Shown here piece after piece: positions 51,101-60,093 of a DNA stretch of 64,000 nt. The stretch lies in assembly GCF_016924645.1 (NCBI RefSeq), contig NZ_JAFFJV010000015.1, forward strand, positions 62,001 through 126,000, written 5' to 3'. Below the pieces are notes generated by a model. It was not told where the DNA came from, ran no database searches, and was given only the letters and a program-made list of their open reading frames with translations. The translations under genes and the position numbers were made by a program. Source of the stretch: Rufibacter psychrotolerans. Its GTDB lineage: Bacteria > Bacteroidota > Bacteroidia > Cytophagales > Hymenobacteraceae. How positions within the stretch are numbered: the first letter of the stretch is position 1; each line of letters begins with the position of its first letter.

Positions 51101-53863
51101 TTAAATGCTGAAGGCGCGTTCAATGATGCTGCGCTGCTCTTTCTGGTGGATTTTGTTGTAACCGGTAGCCGGAGATGAGCTTGGCTTACGGGATACCACA
51201 TCATCAATGTTTTTGCGCATCACGCTCAGGATGTAGGTCCAGGCACCCATGTTATAAGGCTCTTCCTGTACCCAGATGATTTGTGCCTCTGGGTATTTCT
51301 CCAGTTCACGCACCAACTGTACTTCTGGGAACGGATGCAGCTGCTCCAGACGGATGATGGCTACATCTTTGCGGTTGGTTTTCTGCTGCTCTTCCAACAG
51401 GTCGTAGTATACTTTACCAGTACACAGCAACACTTTGGTCACGGCTTTCGCCTCTGCGTACGCATCGCCAATTACTTCCTGGAAAGATCCCTGGGCGAAG
51501 TCTTCAATTGGCGACATCACGTTCTGGTGACGCAGCATAGACTTTGGCGACATGTGGATACATGGCTTGCGGTACGGCGTAGCCAACTGACGGCGCAGCA
51601 TATGGAAGAAGTTTGCCGGCGTGGTACACTGGGTCACGTACATGTTGTACTCCGCGGCCAACTGCAGGAAGCGCTCAGGACGGGCATTGGAGTGCTCTGG
51701 TCCCTGGCCTTCATAGCCGTGCGGTAACAACATCACCAGACCGTTCATGCGCTGCCACTTAGATTCAGTGGACGAGATGAACTGGTCAATCATCACCTGT
51801 GAACCGTTGGCAAAGTCACCGAACTGCGCTTCCCAGATCACCAGGGCGTTCGGGTTAGCCATAGCATAACCGAACTCAAAGCCCAACACGCCATACTCAG
51901 ACAGCAGGGAGTTGTAAATATGCAACTGCTGCTGGTTTTCCTGGATGTGGTTCAGGTTGGTGTAAGCCGCGTTGGTATTGGCATCACGCAACACCGCGTG
52001 GCGGTGCGAGAAAGTACCACGGCGCACATCCTGTCCGCTCATGCGCACAATCTTGTTTTCCAACAGAATGGAACCGTACGCCAGCAATTCCGCCGAAGCC
52101 CAGTTCAGGGAGCGGCTGTTGAAGAACATATCCTGGCGCTCTTTGATGAGCTTCTCAATCTGCTTCAGCGGCTTGAAGTTCTCTGGCAAAGTACTCAACG
52201 CCTTTCCTACTTTCTCAATGGCCTCTACCGGAATACCGGTTTCTGGCGATTGGTGGAAATCCTCTGGCTTAGAACGGCGCAGTTCCTGCCACTCTTTTTC
52301 CAGAACCTGGTAATTGTAAGGCAATGGCTCCTGCTTCACCATGTCCAGACGCTCCTGCAGCATCTGCCGGAACTCCTTGTCCATCTCATCGGCTAACTTA
52401 GCGTCTACCTCACCGCGGCTTACCAATGATTTGTTGTAAATCTCGCGTGGGTTAGGGTGCTTAGAGATAAGATTGTACAACTGAGGCTGGGTGAACTTAG
52501 GCTCATCTGCCTCGTTGTGGCCATGGCGGCGGTAGCACACCATGTCAATGAAGATATCATTGTGGAAACGCTGACGGTATTCCGTAGCTAGGCGTACGGC
52601 AAAAACCACAGCCTCCGGATCATCACCGTTCACGTGCAGCACCGGTGCGTCAATGATCTTCGCTAAATCAGTGCTGTAGATAGAAGAACGGGCGTCTTCA
52701 AAGTCGGTGGTGAAACCAACCTGGTTGTTGATCACGAAGTGGATGGTACCGCCGGTGCTGTAACCTTCCAGCTTGGCCATCTGGGTAACCTCGTAGCCAA
52801 TGCCCTGACCTGCTACCGCCGCATCACCGTGGATGAGGATAGGCAGAATTTTATTAGTGTCACGGCCATACATGGAATCCAGTTTGGCGCGCACAAAACC
52901 TTCTACCACCGGGTTCACCGCCTCTAAGTGCGAGGGGTTGGGAGCCAGTTTCAGGTTAATTTTGTGGCCATATGGCGTGTCAATCTCGCTGGAGAAGCCC
53001 ATGTGGTATTTCACGTCACCATCGCCCATGGTCAGGTCTGGCACGGCCGTTCCCTCAAATTCAGAGAAGATCTGCTCATAGGTTTTGCCCATGATGTTGG
53101 CCAGCACGTTCAAACGACCGCGGTGCGCCATCCCAATCACTACTTCCTGCACGCCAAGTTCGGCACCTTTGTCAATGATGGCATCCAGGGCCGGGATAGT
53201 GGTTTCGCCACCTTCCAGGGAGAAGCGTTTCTGCCCCAAAAACTTGGTGTGCAGGAAGTTCTCAAACACCACCGCCTCGTTCAGCTTAGACAGAATGCGC
53301 TTCTTGTAGTCGATGGAAGGATTGAAATTGATAGACTCCTTCTCAGCCTTCTGCTTGAACCACTCCAGCACCTCTGGGTCGCGGATGTACATGTACTCAA
53401 ACCCGATGGTTCTTTCGTACACTTTTTTCAGGGTAGCCAGAATGTCGCGCAGGGTGGCAGCGCCTAAGCCAAGCTCAGAACCGCTCTGGAATTTAGTGTC
53501 CAGATCGGCCTCAGAAAGCCCGAAGTCAGAAAGGTCCAATAGTGCCTTGCGGTCTTTACGCGGACGCACCGGGTTGGTGTTAGACCGCAGGTGACCGCGG
53601 GAACGGTAGGCATAGATCAGGTTTCTCACCTGAATTTCTTTCTCTACCTCACTGGCAGAGACGCTGGGGGCAGCGCCAGGAGCGGCGGGTTTTGCGGCAA
53701 CCGCTGCTTCCCCGTTTTCACTGGGGTAGCTCTGGGAGAAATCAAACCCCTCAAAGAATTTCTGCCAACCAAAATCCACCGAACCTGGATCTTGCTGATA
53801 CTGCTTGTACAGTTCATCAATGTACGCTCCATGCGCGTTGGCTATATAAGAGTATTTATCCAT
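51101..53863 (-). CDS. sucA: 2-oxoglutarate dehydrogenase E1 component
   Basis: 920 residues. Thiamine-diphosphate enzyme decarboxylating 2-oxoglutarate and passing succinyl to E2. N-terminal domain with AYRSRGHLRSNTNP, active-site histidines in MAHRGRLNVLANIM, the ThDP/Mg region IHGDAAVAGQGIGYE and NNQVGFTT, CYRRHGHNEADEPKFTQP, and C-terminal EEPYNMGAWTY. First gene of sucA-sucB-lpd, read on the minus strand. Length and motifs fully typical. Confidence 0.97.
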   Translation of the reverse strand: MDKYSYIANAHGAYIDELYKQYQQDPGSVDFGWQKFFEGFDFSQSYPSENGEAAVAAKPAAPGAAPSVSASEVEKEIQVRNLIYAYRSRGHLRSNTNPVRPRKDRKALLDLSDFGLSEADLDTKFQSGSELGLGAATLRDILATLKKVYERTIGFEYMYIRDPEVLEWFKQKAEKESINFNPSIDYKKRILSKLNEAVVFENFLHTKFLGQKRFSLEGGETTIPALDAIIDKGAELGVQEVVIGMAHRGRLNVLANIMGKTYEQIFSEFEGTAVPDLTMGDGDVKYHMGFSSEIDTPYGHKINLKLAPNPSHLEAVNPVVEGFVRAKLDSMYGRDTNKILPILIHGDAAVAGQGIGYEVTQMAKLEGYSTGGTIHFVINNQVGFTTDFEDARSSIYSTDLAKIIDAPVLHVNGDDPEAVVFAVRLATEYRQRFHNDIFIDMVCYRRHGHNEADEPKFTQPQLYNLISKHPNPREIYNKSLVSRGEVDAKLADEMDKEFRQMLQERLDMVKQEPLPYNYQVLEKEWQELRRSKPEDFHQSPETGIPVEAIEKVGKALSTLPENFKPLKQIEKLIKERQDMFFNSRSLNWASAELLAYGSILLENKIVRMSGQDVRRGTFSHRHAVLRDANTNAAYTNLNHIQENQQQLHIYNSLLSEYGVLGFEFGYAMANPNALVIWEAQFGDFANGSQVMIDQFISSTESKWQRMNGLVMLLPHGYEGQGPEHSNARPERFLQLAAEYNMYVTQCTTPANFFHMLRRQLATPYRKPCIHMSPKSMLRHQNVMSPIEDFAQGSFQEVIGDAYAEAKAVTKVLLCTGKVYYDLLEEQQKTNRKDVAIIRLEQLHPFPEVQLVRELEKYPEAQIIWVQEEPYNMGAWTYILSVMRKNIDDVVSRKPSSSPATGYNKIHQKEQRSIIERAFSI

Positions 53864-54236
53864 AGAATTGAAAGTACTTACTTGAATCGCGGCAAATTAT
53901 AAAATCATGACCAATAGACATAACCTTAGATTCGCATAAGCAAATATATAAACCACATTAACAAATTATCAGTAGTTCTGGGATACATCTGCTTTGATAC
54001 GTTCTCTTCATCTAAGGGGTACGTGATTTATTTTGATTTTGGCGAAATTAGAGATAAATAGATAAGGCACAAACCTTTACTCTAACTCTGCTTTTAATTC
54101 TTCACTTTCCCCGTTTTCTATTCATTATTCTATTTTTAAGCCAAAAACAGGAGCCTTTTTCCTGACGCATTTCCTCGCTGAGCATCCTTTCTCCAAGGTT
54201 ACGAGTACACAAAAGACTACCTACGCTTGTTTTTGT
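53864..54236. other. 373-bp divergent promoter region of sucA and the DsbA-like gene
   Basis: No gene. AT-rich near sucA; TATATTTG on the minus strand at 53941-53948 is a possible -7 box about 78 nt from the sucA start. At about 54131-54166 there is a weak fragment resembling the 36-bp palindrome (TTTTTAAGCC...AGGAGCC). Confidence 0.5.
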
Positions 54237-54836
54237 ATGATACCCAAAATCACTGTTTACTCAGATTACGTTTGCCCCTACTGCTTTCTGGCGGAAGAAG
54301 AAATAAAGAAAGCCCAGAAGATAGTGGGCCAGGAAATACCCGTGGAGTGGATGCCTTTTGAACTCAGGCCCGCCCCTACCCCCACCCTGCGGCCGGAGGA
54401 AAGCTACCTGCAAACCACCTGGAAAAACTCAGTCTACCCCATGGCAAAGGAATTGGGCGTACCTATCCAACTGCCCACTGTGTCACCGCAGCCGTACACG
54501 CATCTGGCATTTGAGGGGTTCCAATATGCCAAAGAACAGGGCAAAGGAGAAGCCTACACCCACCGCCTGTTTACGGCCTTCTTTCAGGAAAGCAAGGACA
54601 TTGGAGCAATAGAGGTGCTCACGCAACTGGCCGGGGAGATAGGGCTTGAGGCCAGCGCCTTTCAGGAAGCCGTGACTTCGCGCAGGTACCAGACTGCCCA
54701 CGCGGCTGCGCTGCGGCACGCTGTGGAAGAAGTGGGCGTAAGGGCCGTGCCCACCATGGTTATTGGGGGACACACCATCCGAGGTATGCTGCGCGCCGAG
54801 GACCTGGCCAAGGTACTGCAAAGCTTCTCCTCCTGA
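54237..54836 (+). CDS. DsbA-family (FrnE-like) thiol oxidoreductase
   Basis: 199 residues. Thioredoxin fold with helical insertion; redox motif C13-P-Y-C16 in YSDYVCPYCFLAEEEI. The C-terminal part has the cis-Pro region VRAVPTMVIGGHTIRGML. No signal peptide, so cytoplasmic, like FrnE proteins that handle disulfides or polyketide-type substrates. It ends 51 nt before the stop of the convergent kinase-like gene, with a palindrome copy filling the gap. Confidence 0.9.
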   Translation: MIPKITVYSDYVCPYCFLAEEEIKKAQKIVGQEIPVEWMPFELRPAPTPTLRPEESYLQTTWKNSVYPMAKELGVPIQLPTVSPQPYTHLAFEGFQYAKEQGKGEAYTHRLFTAFFQESKDIGAIEVLTQLAGEIGLEASAFQEAVTSRRYQTAHAAALRHAVEEVGVRAVPTMVIGGHTIRGMLRAEDLAKVLQSFSS

Positions 54837-54847
54837 TACGCCTCTCT

Positions 54848-54883
54848 GTTTTAGGCCTGTTTTGGGGAAATCTGCCTTGAAAC
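54848..54883. repeat. 36-bp dispersed palindrome, copy 22
   Basis: Fits between two convergent stops, 11 nt after one and 3 nt before the other. GTTTTAGGCCTGTTTTGG and a diverged right half ending TTGAAAC. Confidence 0.8.
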
Positions 54884-54886
54884 GGC

Positions 54887-56503
54887 TTACTCCCGGTTTC
54901 TTACCCGTACAAAAGCCGGAACCTCCGCCGCGGTCTGGAAGAGTTCTGCGTTGGTGATGGGCCCGGCCTGCAGGTTCACGCCATTGGTTTCATCCAGCAC
55001 CACTGTTTTCTTACGCCACCCCTCCAGGCTTGATCTGTCGGTGACTTCATCCAGGCCCGCGCCGCCGTGCACGTAGACATAGGAGCCTTTCTGGGCCGTT
55101 CCGCGCACGTCAAAAATATCCTTGCCGCCCAACCCATAAAGCCTGATCTTTTCGGTTTCTACGGCAAAAAACGTGCGGCTATAGACTTTGGCGCCGTTTA
55201 CGTTGCCTGGGCCCAGGCGGTAGACTTCCACCACGGTTCTGCCCTGCGGAAGCCGCTGCACCACAAAGCGTTCTGGTTCATCTGAGCCCACCACGGCCAC
55301 TTCCCGGGCCAGGATCTTGTAGTACTCCTCCGCCACCTGCACCAGCAACCGTCTGCGGCTCCTCAGTTTCTGGAAAGTCTCCTGCCCCACCAGGGCATAC
55401 ACCGACGGGGGCAGGCGCCGGGCCGCCACGTGCAGCACAGAATCAGAAAGGGCGGTCTGCATCTCGCGCGCCAACCTCCTGAAATCAACCAGGGTAACCT
55501 CAGACAGGGCCCGGGCATCCAGGAAGGCCGCGTTGATGGTGAGGCCGTACACGTCTTTGAACCGGGCGTGGAAAGACTCAAACTTGCGGGCGGCAAACTT
55601 GCGGGTGGCAATCCAGGGAATCACGCCGTCGTCGTAGAGGCAAAGCGCCTGGTCCCGGTCTTTAGGCACGGGTTTGTACCACACCTCCTTGCCCTGGGCA
55701 TACACGGCCCAGTCCCACTGGCCCTCGTGGCGGTCCCAGTCGCTGAGCAGCATGTCCAGGAGGCGGGCTTTAGCGAAGGCCCACTGGTCAATGCGGTGCC
55801 GGCTGGAGCCATAGCGCCGCCGCAGCATCTCCTCGGTACTGACCAGGTCAGAGGCCGGCCCGAACTCCTTTGTGAGCGAGGCTTTGCTGGTAAACTTCTC
55901 CTCCATGAGGAACAACTTGTTCCCGAAGAGGTTGGCGTACTGCCTGAAACTCTGGTCTGAAGGGGGCACATACACCAGTTGCGGGTGGGAGTGAAAGATA
56001 CCGGCGGCATGGGCCAGCGGCTCTACCACCAGCGCCGCATACGGGTTGGTAGCCGACACCTGGTCGCGCACGAAGGCGCCCACAAAGGTTTTCCGCCAGA
56101 ACGGGGGCAGCACGCTAATAGGGTCTTTGTCTATGGAGCGCAGCGCAAACCGGCGGCCCAGGGAGTCTACCAAGGTAAGGCTGGTGGTTTGCATGCCGCC
56201 GCCCAGTTTCTCAATGGCCAGCCCGCCTTTGGCCTCCTGCATGTGAAAGACCTTGGCTTTTACCGGTACCGCCCACACCGGGCGGTAATGCTCGCCCAGG
56301 AAAAAGGCGGCCGCCTTGCTGACTTGGTAATGGGCGCCGGCACTCACTGTCACACAATCCCGCACCACAGGTTGTGCAATCCGGTTTCCTCCCAAGGCAG
56401 GCAGGGGCCCGCGTTCCCCTGCCTGTTCATCCGTAAAAAAGAAGCTCACCAGTCCGTACAGGAACAGCCCCCCCAGTAGTGCCAGTAGAATTCTTCTCTT
56501 CAT
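54887..56503 (-). CDS. membrane-anchored protein with atypical-kinase-like module
   Basis: 538 residues. An N-terminal hydrophobic segment (about 5-24) anchors or exports it. The rest is homologous to residues about 365-800 of the 1186-residue protein at 60094. Shared features resemble a Fam20/HipA/CotH-type kinase core: a Gly-rich strand GGGMQTTSLTL (101-111) leading to ALRSIDK (120-126), a putative catalytic loop LLDMLLSDWDRHEGQW (248-263; D257) and a metal-binding-like DRDQAL (282-287). No beta barrel follows. Named families with these motifs phosphorylate proteins or sugars; activity here is only suggested. Confidence 0.6.
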   Translation of the reverse strand: MKRRILLALLGGLFLYGLVSFFFTDEQAGERGPLPALGGNRIAQPVVRDCVTVSAGAHYQVSKAAAFFLGEHYRPVWAVPVKAKVFHMQEAKGGLAIEKLGGGMQTTSLTLVDSLGRRFALRSIDKDPISVLPPFWRKTFVGAFVRDQVSATNPYAALVVEPLAHAAGIFHSHPQLVYVPPSDQSFRQYANLFGNKLFLMEEKFTSKASLTKEFGPASDLVSTEEMLRRRYGSSRHRIDQWAFAKARLLDMLLSDWDRHEGQWDWAVYAQGKEVWYKPVPKDRDQALCLYDDGVIPWIATRKFAARKFESFHARFKDVYGLTINAAFLDARALSEVTLVDFRRLAREMQTALSDSVLHVAARRLPPSVYALVGQETFQKLRSRRRLLVQVAEEYYKILAREVAVVGSDEPERFVVQRLPQGRTVVEVYRLGPGNVNGAKVYSRTFFAVETEKIRLYGLGGKDIFDVRGTAQKGSYVYVHGGAGLDEVTDRSSLEGWRKKTVVLDETNGVNLQAGPITNAELFQTAAEVPAFVRVRNRE

Positions 56504-56697
56504 GTAAGCGCAGTAGACTAGAGTACAGCTTTACCCCAAACCTTTGCCAAAGGTTAGCCGGTTTAAGGGCAACGTTCTTCCTCCCATTACGCAAAAACAC
56601 CAGAAAAACGCTATCTTTAGGCTTGTGAGCAGGCGTTAACCTTACCAGTTTGCCCTGCGTTTAATCAATTCTACCCAACCTTAACCTTACTTTACCT

Positions 56698-56970
56698 ATG
56701 GCAAACAGTGCTACCTACACCGGAATCACTCCAGATCTGTATAACACGCTAAGAGGCAAATTGGGCGCAGCGGGCATTGAACTGGCCGGCAACAGCGGCC
56801 GCGTGTCTAAGCAAGGCGTTACCGCCGATTATGCGTATGAAGAAGCCACGCAAACCCTGCAGATCAACAACGTACAGGTGAGCTTTCCGGCCAGTATGAT
56901 GTTCAGCCCAGACAAGATCATCCAGAAGATAACGGAGGCGGTACGCGGCGCCGGCGGACAGGTGGCCTAA
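56698..56970 (+). CDS. small conserved protein, unknown function
   Basis: 90 residues, no signal peptide or membrane segment. YTGITPDLYNTLRGKLGAAGIELAG followed by a strand-rich centre (ADYAYEEATQTLQINNVQVSFPASM, in adjoining parts) and a C-terminal helix; looks like a compact alpha/beta domain. I do not recognise it. Monocistronic, ending in its own terminator at 57014. Confidence 0.65.
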   Translation: MANSATYTGITPDLYNTLRGKLGAAGIELAGNSGRVSKQGVTADYAYEEATQTLQINNVQVSFPASMMFSPDKIIQKITEAVRGAGGQVA

Positions 56971-57013
56971 CTTGTTCTAAAAAAGCGCGACCTTAGCGGC
57001 TGCGTTTGCGTAT

Positions 57014-57055
57014 AAAAATCCCGGTTCGGCCCCACAGGCCAGACCGGGATTTTTT
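57014..57055 (+). terminator. intrinsic terminator
   Basis: AAAAATCCCGGT and ACCGGGATTTTT with an inner GGCC/GGCC stem and a T-run, about 45 nt past the stop of the preceding small gene. Confidence 0.9.
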
Positions 57056-57097
57056 GTACACCTTGACTACCTCTAGAGACACCAAGAAACTAACACT

Positions 57098-57361
57098 ATG
57101 GAACAATCACAGAATACCTCCACCCAGCTTGTACAGCCCAAAGATTTCGCCAGAACCGTAGAGTCTATTGTGCACGTGTACCAAGGCAACCATGATGTGC
57201 TACCAGATCTGCTGGCTGATGCCGGCCGGATGTTGCTCAAGGTGCGTCAGAAAATGACGCCCGTGCAGCTGGTGCTGTCGGTGGCCGCGGTGGCCATTGG
57301 CGCCATTGTCCTGGTTTCTTACAGCGGCAACCAGTTCAGCGACGCGGAAGAAGTGAAGTAG
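57098..57361 (+). CDS. small single-pass membrane protein, unknown function
   Basis: 87 residues. A soluble helical N-terminal half (residues 1-50) precedes one transmembrane helix (about 56-76, VQLVLSVAAVAIGAIVLVSY) and a short polar tail. No family recognised. It stands alone between two strong terminators. Confidence 0.65.
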   Translation: MEQSQNTSTQLVQPKDFARTVESIVHVYQGNHDVLPDLLADAGRMLLKVRQKMTPVQLVLSVAAVAIGAIVLVSYSGNQFSDAEEVK

Positions 57362-57379
57362 CACCTTTTGCCCCACGCA

Positions 57380-57420
57380 GAAAAGCCCCGCTTATACCCA
57401 TAGGCGGGGCTTTTTGTTTC
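57380..57420 (+). terminator. intrinsic terminator
   Basis: AAAAGCCCCGC and GCGGGGCTTTT stem with TTTTTG tail, 20 nt past the stop of the small membrane protein. Confidence 0.9.
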
Positions 57421-57494
57421 AAGACAGTCGCTTAGTTCTTTTTATTATAAGAATGTTTATATTATATTTATAGTAAACAAGAACAGAGTGACAC

Positions 57495-58469
57495 ATGAAA
57501 AAAGCAAGCAAGTACTTATTCATGGGCATGGCTGGACTACTGGTGGTAGTGTTATCTGCCCTGGCATACGTGAAGGTGGCCCTGCCCGATGTAGGCGAAG
57601 CCCCCGAGATCAAGATCACCGGCACTGAAAGCCAGGTTGCCCGCGGCAGGTACCTGGCCCACAACGTAATGGTGTGCGTTGACTGTCACTCTGAACGGGA
57701 TTGGACCAAGTACTCTGGTCCGCCCAAACCGGGCACCTGGGGCAAAGGCGGCGAAGCCTTCTCCAAGGACATGGGCTTTCCCGGCACCTTCTTCGCCCGC
57801 AACATTACCCCGGCCGGCGTGGGCGACTGGACCGACGGGGAGCTGTTCAGGGCCATCACCGCTGGGGTAGACAAGAACGGGCAGGCCCTGTTCCCGGTCA
57901 TGCCCCACCACCTGTACGGCCAACTGGCCCAGGAAGACATTGAGGCCGTGATTGCGTACATCCGCACGCTGCCCGCCATTGAGAACGACATCCCAGACTC
58001 GCAGCCGGAGTTCCCCATGAACTTCATCATGAACACCCTGCCCAGGAAAGCCAGCCTCAAACCCATGCCCGCCAAGTCAGAGACGCTGCTGTACGGCAAG
58101 TACCTGGCCACGGCGGCAGCCTGCGGAGAGTGCCATACGCCTAAAGAAAAGGGCCAGAACATACCAGGAATGGAATTTGCCGGCGGCATGGAGTTCAAGC
58201 TCCCGGACGGAAGCACCCTCCGGTCGGCCAACATTACGCCCGACAAGAAAACTGGCCTGGGCAACTGGACCAAGGAGGCCTTTATAAACCGGTTTAAGCA
58301 GTACAATGATTCTTCGTTCCACACCCAAACGGTAGCCAAGGGTGCGTTTAACACGGTCATGCCCTGGGTAATGTACGCCGGCATGGAACAGCAAGACCTG
58401 GAAGCCATTTACGCCTATCTGCAAGACATTCCGGCAGTACCCCACCAGGTGGTTCGCTACAGCAAATAA
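57495..58469 (+). CDS. membrane-anchored diheme cytochrome c
   Basis: 324 residues. An N-terminal hydrophobic segment (about 8-28) serves as signal anchor, leaving two cytochrome c domains in the periplasm. Heme motifs are C61-V-D-C-H65 and C210-G-E-C-H214; distal Met ligands are likely in FPVMPHHLYG and NTVMPWVMYAGM. This resembles the cytochrome subunits that accept electrons from PQQ or flavin dehydrogenases, but no such dehydrogenase is adjacent. It probably passes electrons to a terminal oxidase. Confidence 0.92.
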   Translation: MKKASKYLFMGMAGLLVVVLSALAYVKVALPDVGEAPEIKITGTESQVARGRYLAHNVMVCVDCHSERDWTKYSGPPKPGTWGKGGEAFSKDMGFPGTFFARNITPAGVGDWTDGELFRAITAGVDKNGQALFPVMPHHLYGQLAQEDIEAVIAYIRTLPAIENDIPDSQPEFPMNFIMNTLPRKASLKPMPAKSETLLYGKYLATAAACGECHTPKEKGQNIPGMEFAGGMEFKLPDGSTLRSANITPDKKTGLGNWTKEAFINRFKQYNDSSFHTQTVAKGAFNTVMPWVMYAGMEQQDLEAIYAYLQDIPAVPHQVVRYSK

Positions 58470-58506
58470 ACACCAGAGGTATTAGCGTTAATCTTTTTAC
58501 CGGAGC

Positions 58507-58542
58507 CGTTTGGGCCTGTTTTCTCAGAAACAGCCCTAAAAC
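58507..58542. repeat. 36-bp dispersed palindrome, copy 23
   Basis: Extended in this copy: the flanks GGAGC and GCTCC also pair, giving a 47-bp palindrome 58502-58548. Core GGGCCTGTTTTC and GAAACAGCCCTAAAAC. Confidence 0.88.
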
Positions 58543-58665
58543 GGCTCCTTCTTTTTTGGGCTACGCCAACGGTTTGTAGCCTGCAAAGGTGCGCCGGGCG
58601 CAGAAAGTGGAAGGCTTGGGCACTCACGGCGCGCTGTTTATGTTTTCTTTGCACACGCCCTTGGT

Positions 58666-59148
58666 ATGCCCCGCAAAAAGAAGAAGAAGTACGCCGCTGC
58701 AGATGCCGTTCCGCTCACCGCCCAGGAGCGGGTGAGCCGTTACATGCGCGGCAACAAGTCCAGGGACACGCAGCCGGAGTTGCTACTGAGGCGCGCCCTG
58801 TGGCAGAATGGCTTGCGCGGCTACCGCATTCATTGGAAGCACGTGCCGGGCAAGCCCGATGTCTGCTATCCCGGCCGCAAATTGGCCATCTTCCTGCATG
58901 GGTGTTTCTGGCACCGGTGTCCGCACTGCCTGCCCGCCATGCCCAAAACCAACCTCCCCTTCTGGACCGAAAAATTCACCCGCAATCAGCAGCGGGACCA
59001 GCAGCACCGTCAAAAACTTAAAGCGGCAGGCTGGCAGGTACTGGTCATCTGGGCCTGCCAACTGCACCAGGACCTGGCGGGCTGCCTGCTTACCATCAAG
59101 GCCTTGCACCAAGGCGTGCCGGAGAGCTATTGGGTAGAGGCCGCGTAA
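58666..59148 (+). CDS. vsr: very short patch repair endonuclease
   Basis: 160 residues. Vsr nicks T:G mismatches that arise from deamination of 5-methylcytosine. Family motifs: VSRYMRGNKSRDTQPELLLRR, the catalytic aspartate in GKPDVCYPGRKLAIF, and the zinc-site motif GCFWHRCPHC with a later WQVLVIWACQ. Lysine-rich start (MPRKKKKKY) is acceptable. Vsr is normally beside its cytosine methyltransferase; none is within this window, so it is an orphan here. Confidence 0.94.
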   Translation: MPRKKKKKYAAADAVPLTAQERVSRYMRGNKSRDTQPELLLRRALWQNGLRGYRIHWKHVPGKPDVCYPGRKLAIFLHGCFWHRCPHCLPAMPKTNLPFWTEKFTRNQQRDQQHRQKLKAAGWQVLVIWACQLHQDLAGCLLTIKALHQGVPESYWVEAA

Positions 59149-59174
59149 CTTTTGCGGCTTAGCACACACTCTCT

Positions 59175-59210
59175 GTTTTGGGGCCGTTTCGCCAAAAACA
59201 CGCCCTAAAC
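59175..59210. repeat. 36-bp dispersed palindrome, copy 24
   Basis: 26 nt after vsr. GTTTTGGGGC and GCCCTAAAC ends; inner CGTTTCG and CCAAAAAC partly paired. Confidence 0.8.
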
Positions 59211-59286
59211 ACCAATTGTGCCCTCCGCTTGCTTTCTATTGGGAAGCGCACTTCAGCAGTCTAAAAAACAACAGCGAGGCCTGGGT

Positions 59287-59838
59287 TTACTCCCAACGGA
59301 CTGGCACGCCCAACTTACGGGCGGTATACCCCGCGGCCGAGGCATGCAGTTTGGGCAAGACCTGGTTCAAATCGTCGGCAAACTCCACGTGCAGGTCTTC
59401 GTGCAGCTTTTGCAGTTTCTGCAGCGCCTCCTGCGTCTGTTTGGCCAGGAACACCCCCAGCGGTTCGGTGGCGCCGGTTAGGTCACGCACCAGGTCCTGC
59501 TGGTATAACAGTACTTCCTTTAGCAGCAACAGCAGCAGGCTGACTCCCCCGTAGGCATCGGCGGTTACTTTGGCGTGGTTGTTCAGGAGCGGGCACAGCG
59601 CCCGCAAAGCGATCAGCAGTTCAGAGGCGTTGTAGTAAAAGCCCTGCGCCACGGCCTGAATGTGGGCATGCAGCGCTTCTCTTCGGGTTTCCAGTCCATC
59701 GGGGCCTTCCAGCAACTCAAAGGCCAGCTGCTCCTGCAGCAACTGGTTGGGCGTGAGCAGCTGCAGCAACAGTTTGTCTTTGCGGGCGGCGGGCAGAGCC
59801 AGAATGGCCTTGCGGAGTTCTTTGTCTAACGCGGGCAT
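59287..59838 (-). CDS. helical protein of unknown function
   Basis: 183 residues from the ATG at 59838 (MPALDKELRKAI), preferred over an upstream in-frame start that would add a Lys-rich tail of 11 residues. It is Leu-rich and all-helical by pattern (DKLLLQLLTPNQLLQEQLAF, SLLLLLLKEVLLYQQDLV), soluble, without known motifs. Convergent with vsr. Family not recognised. Confidence 0.65.
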   Translation of the reverse strand: MPALDKELRKAILALPAARKDKLLLQLLTPNQLLQEQLAFELLEGPDGLETRREALHAHIQAVAQGFYYNASELLIALRALCPLLNNHAKVTADAYGGVSLLLLLLKEVLLYQQDLVRDLTGATEPLGVFLAKQTQEALQKLQKLHEDLHVEFADDLNQVLPKLHASAAGYTARKLGVPVRWE

Positions 59839-60032
59839 AATGCGAGTCTTCTTCTTAGCGTGAAACAACAAAACGGCCCGGTTTATTCCTTTTCGGGAAA
59901 GATTGCCCCAGGCAGCAGGCTTGCTGGCAGCGCCGGCATGAAAGCAGGGGCTGCGCCAACCTTAGAGGGCCAAAACTGCGTAAACAGCGGCAAACAGCCG
60001 GTGCATCCCGGTTTTTCAAAGTACGGTTCCTT

Positions 60033-60068
60033 GTTTTGGCCCTGTTTTCCAGAAAGCAGGCGCAAAAC
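60033..60068. repeat. 36-bp dispersed palindrome, copy 25
   Basis: Near consensus on the left, GTTTTGGCCCTGTTTTCC; right GAAAGCAGGCGCAAAAC. It lies 25 nt before the start of the 1186-residue protein. Confidence 0.85.
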
Positions 60069-60093
60069 CAGAGAGCTGCCAGCTCCTTAAAAA

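Noticed and set aside
54887-56503. Truncated pseudogene of the 1186-residue protein
   Set aside because: It has its own start, membrane anchor and intact frame, no barrel remnant, and conserved motif residues, so it is a separate paralogue.
57495-59148. Functional link between the diheme cytochrome c and vsr
   Set aside because: They are separated by almost 200 bp with a palindrome copy, and no shared pathway is known.
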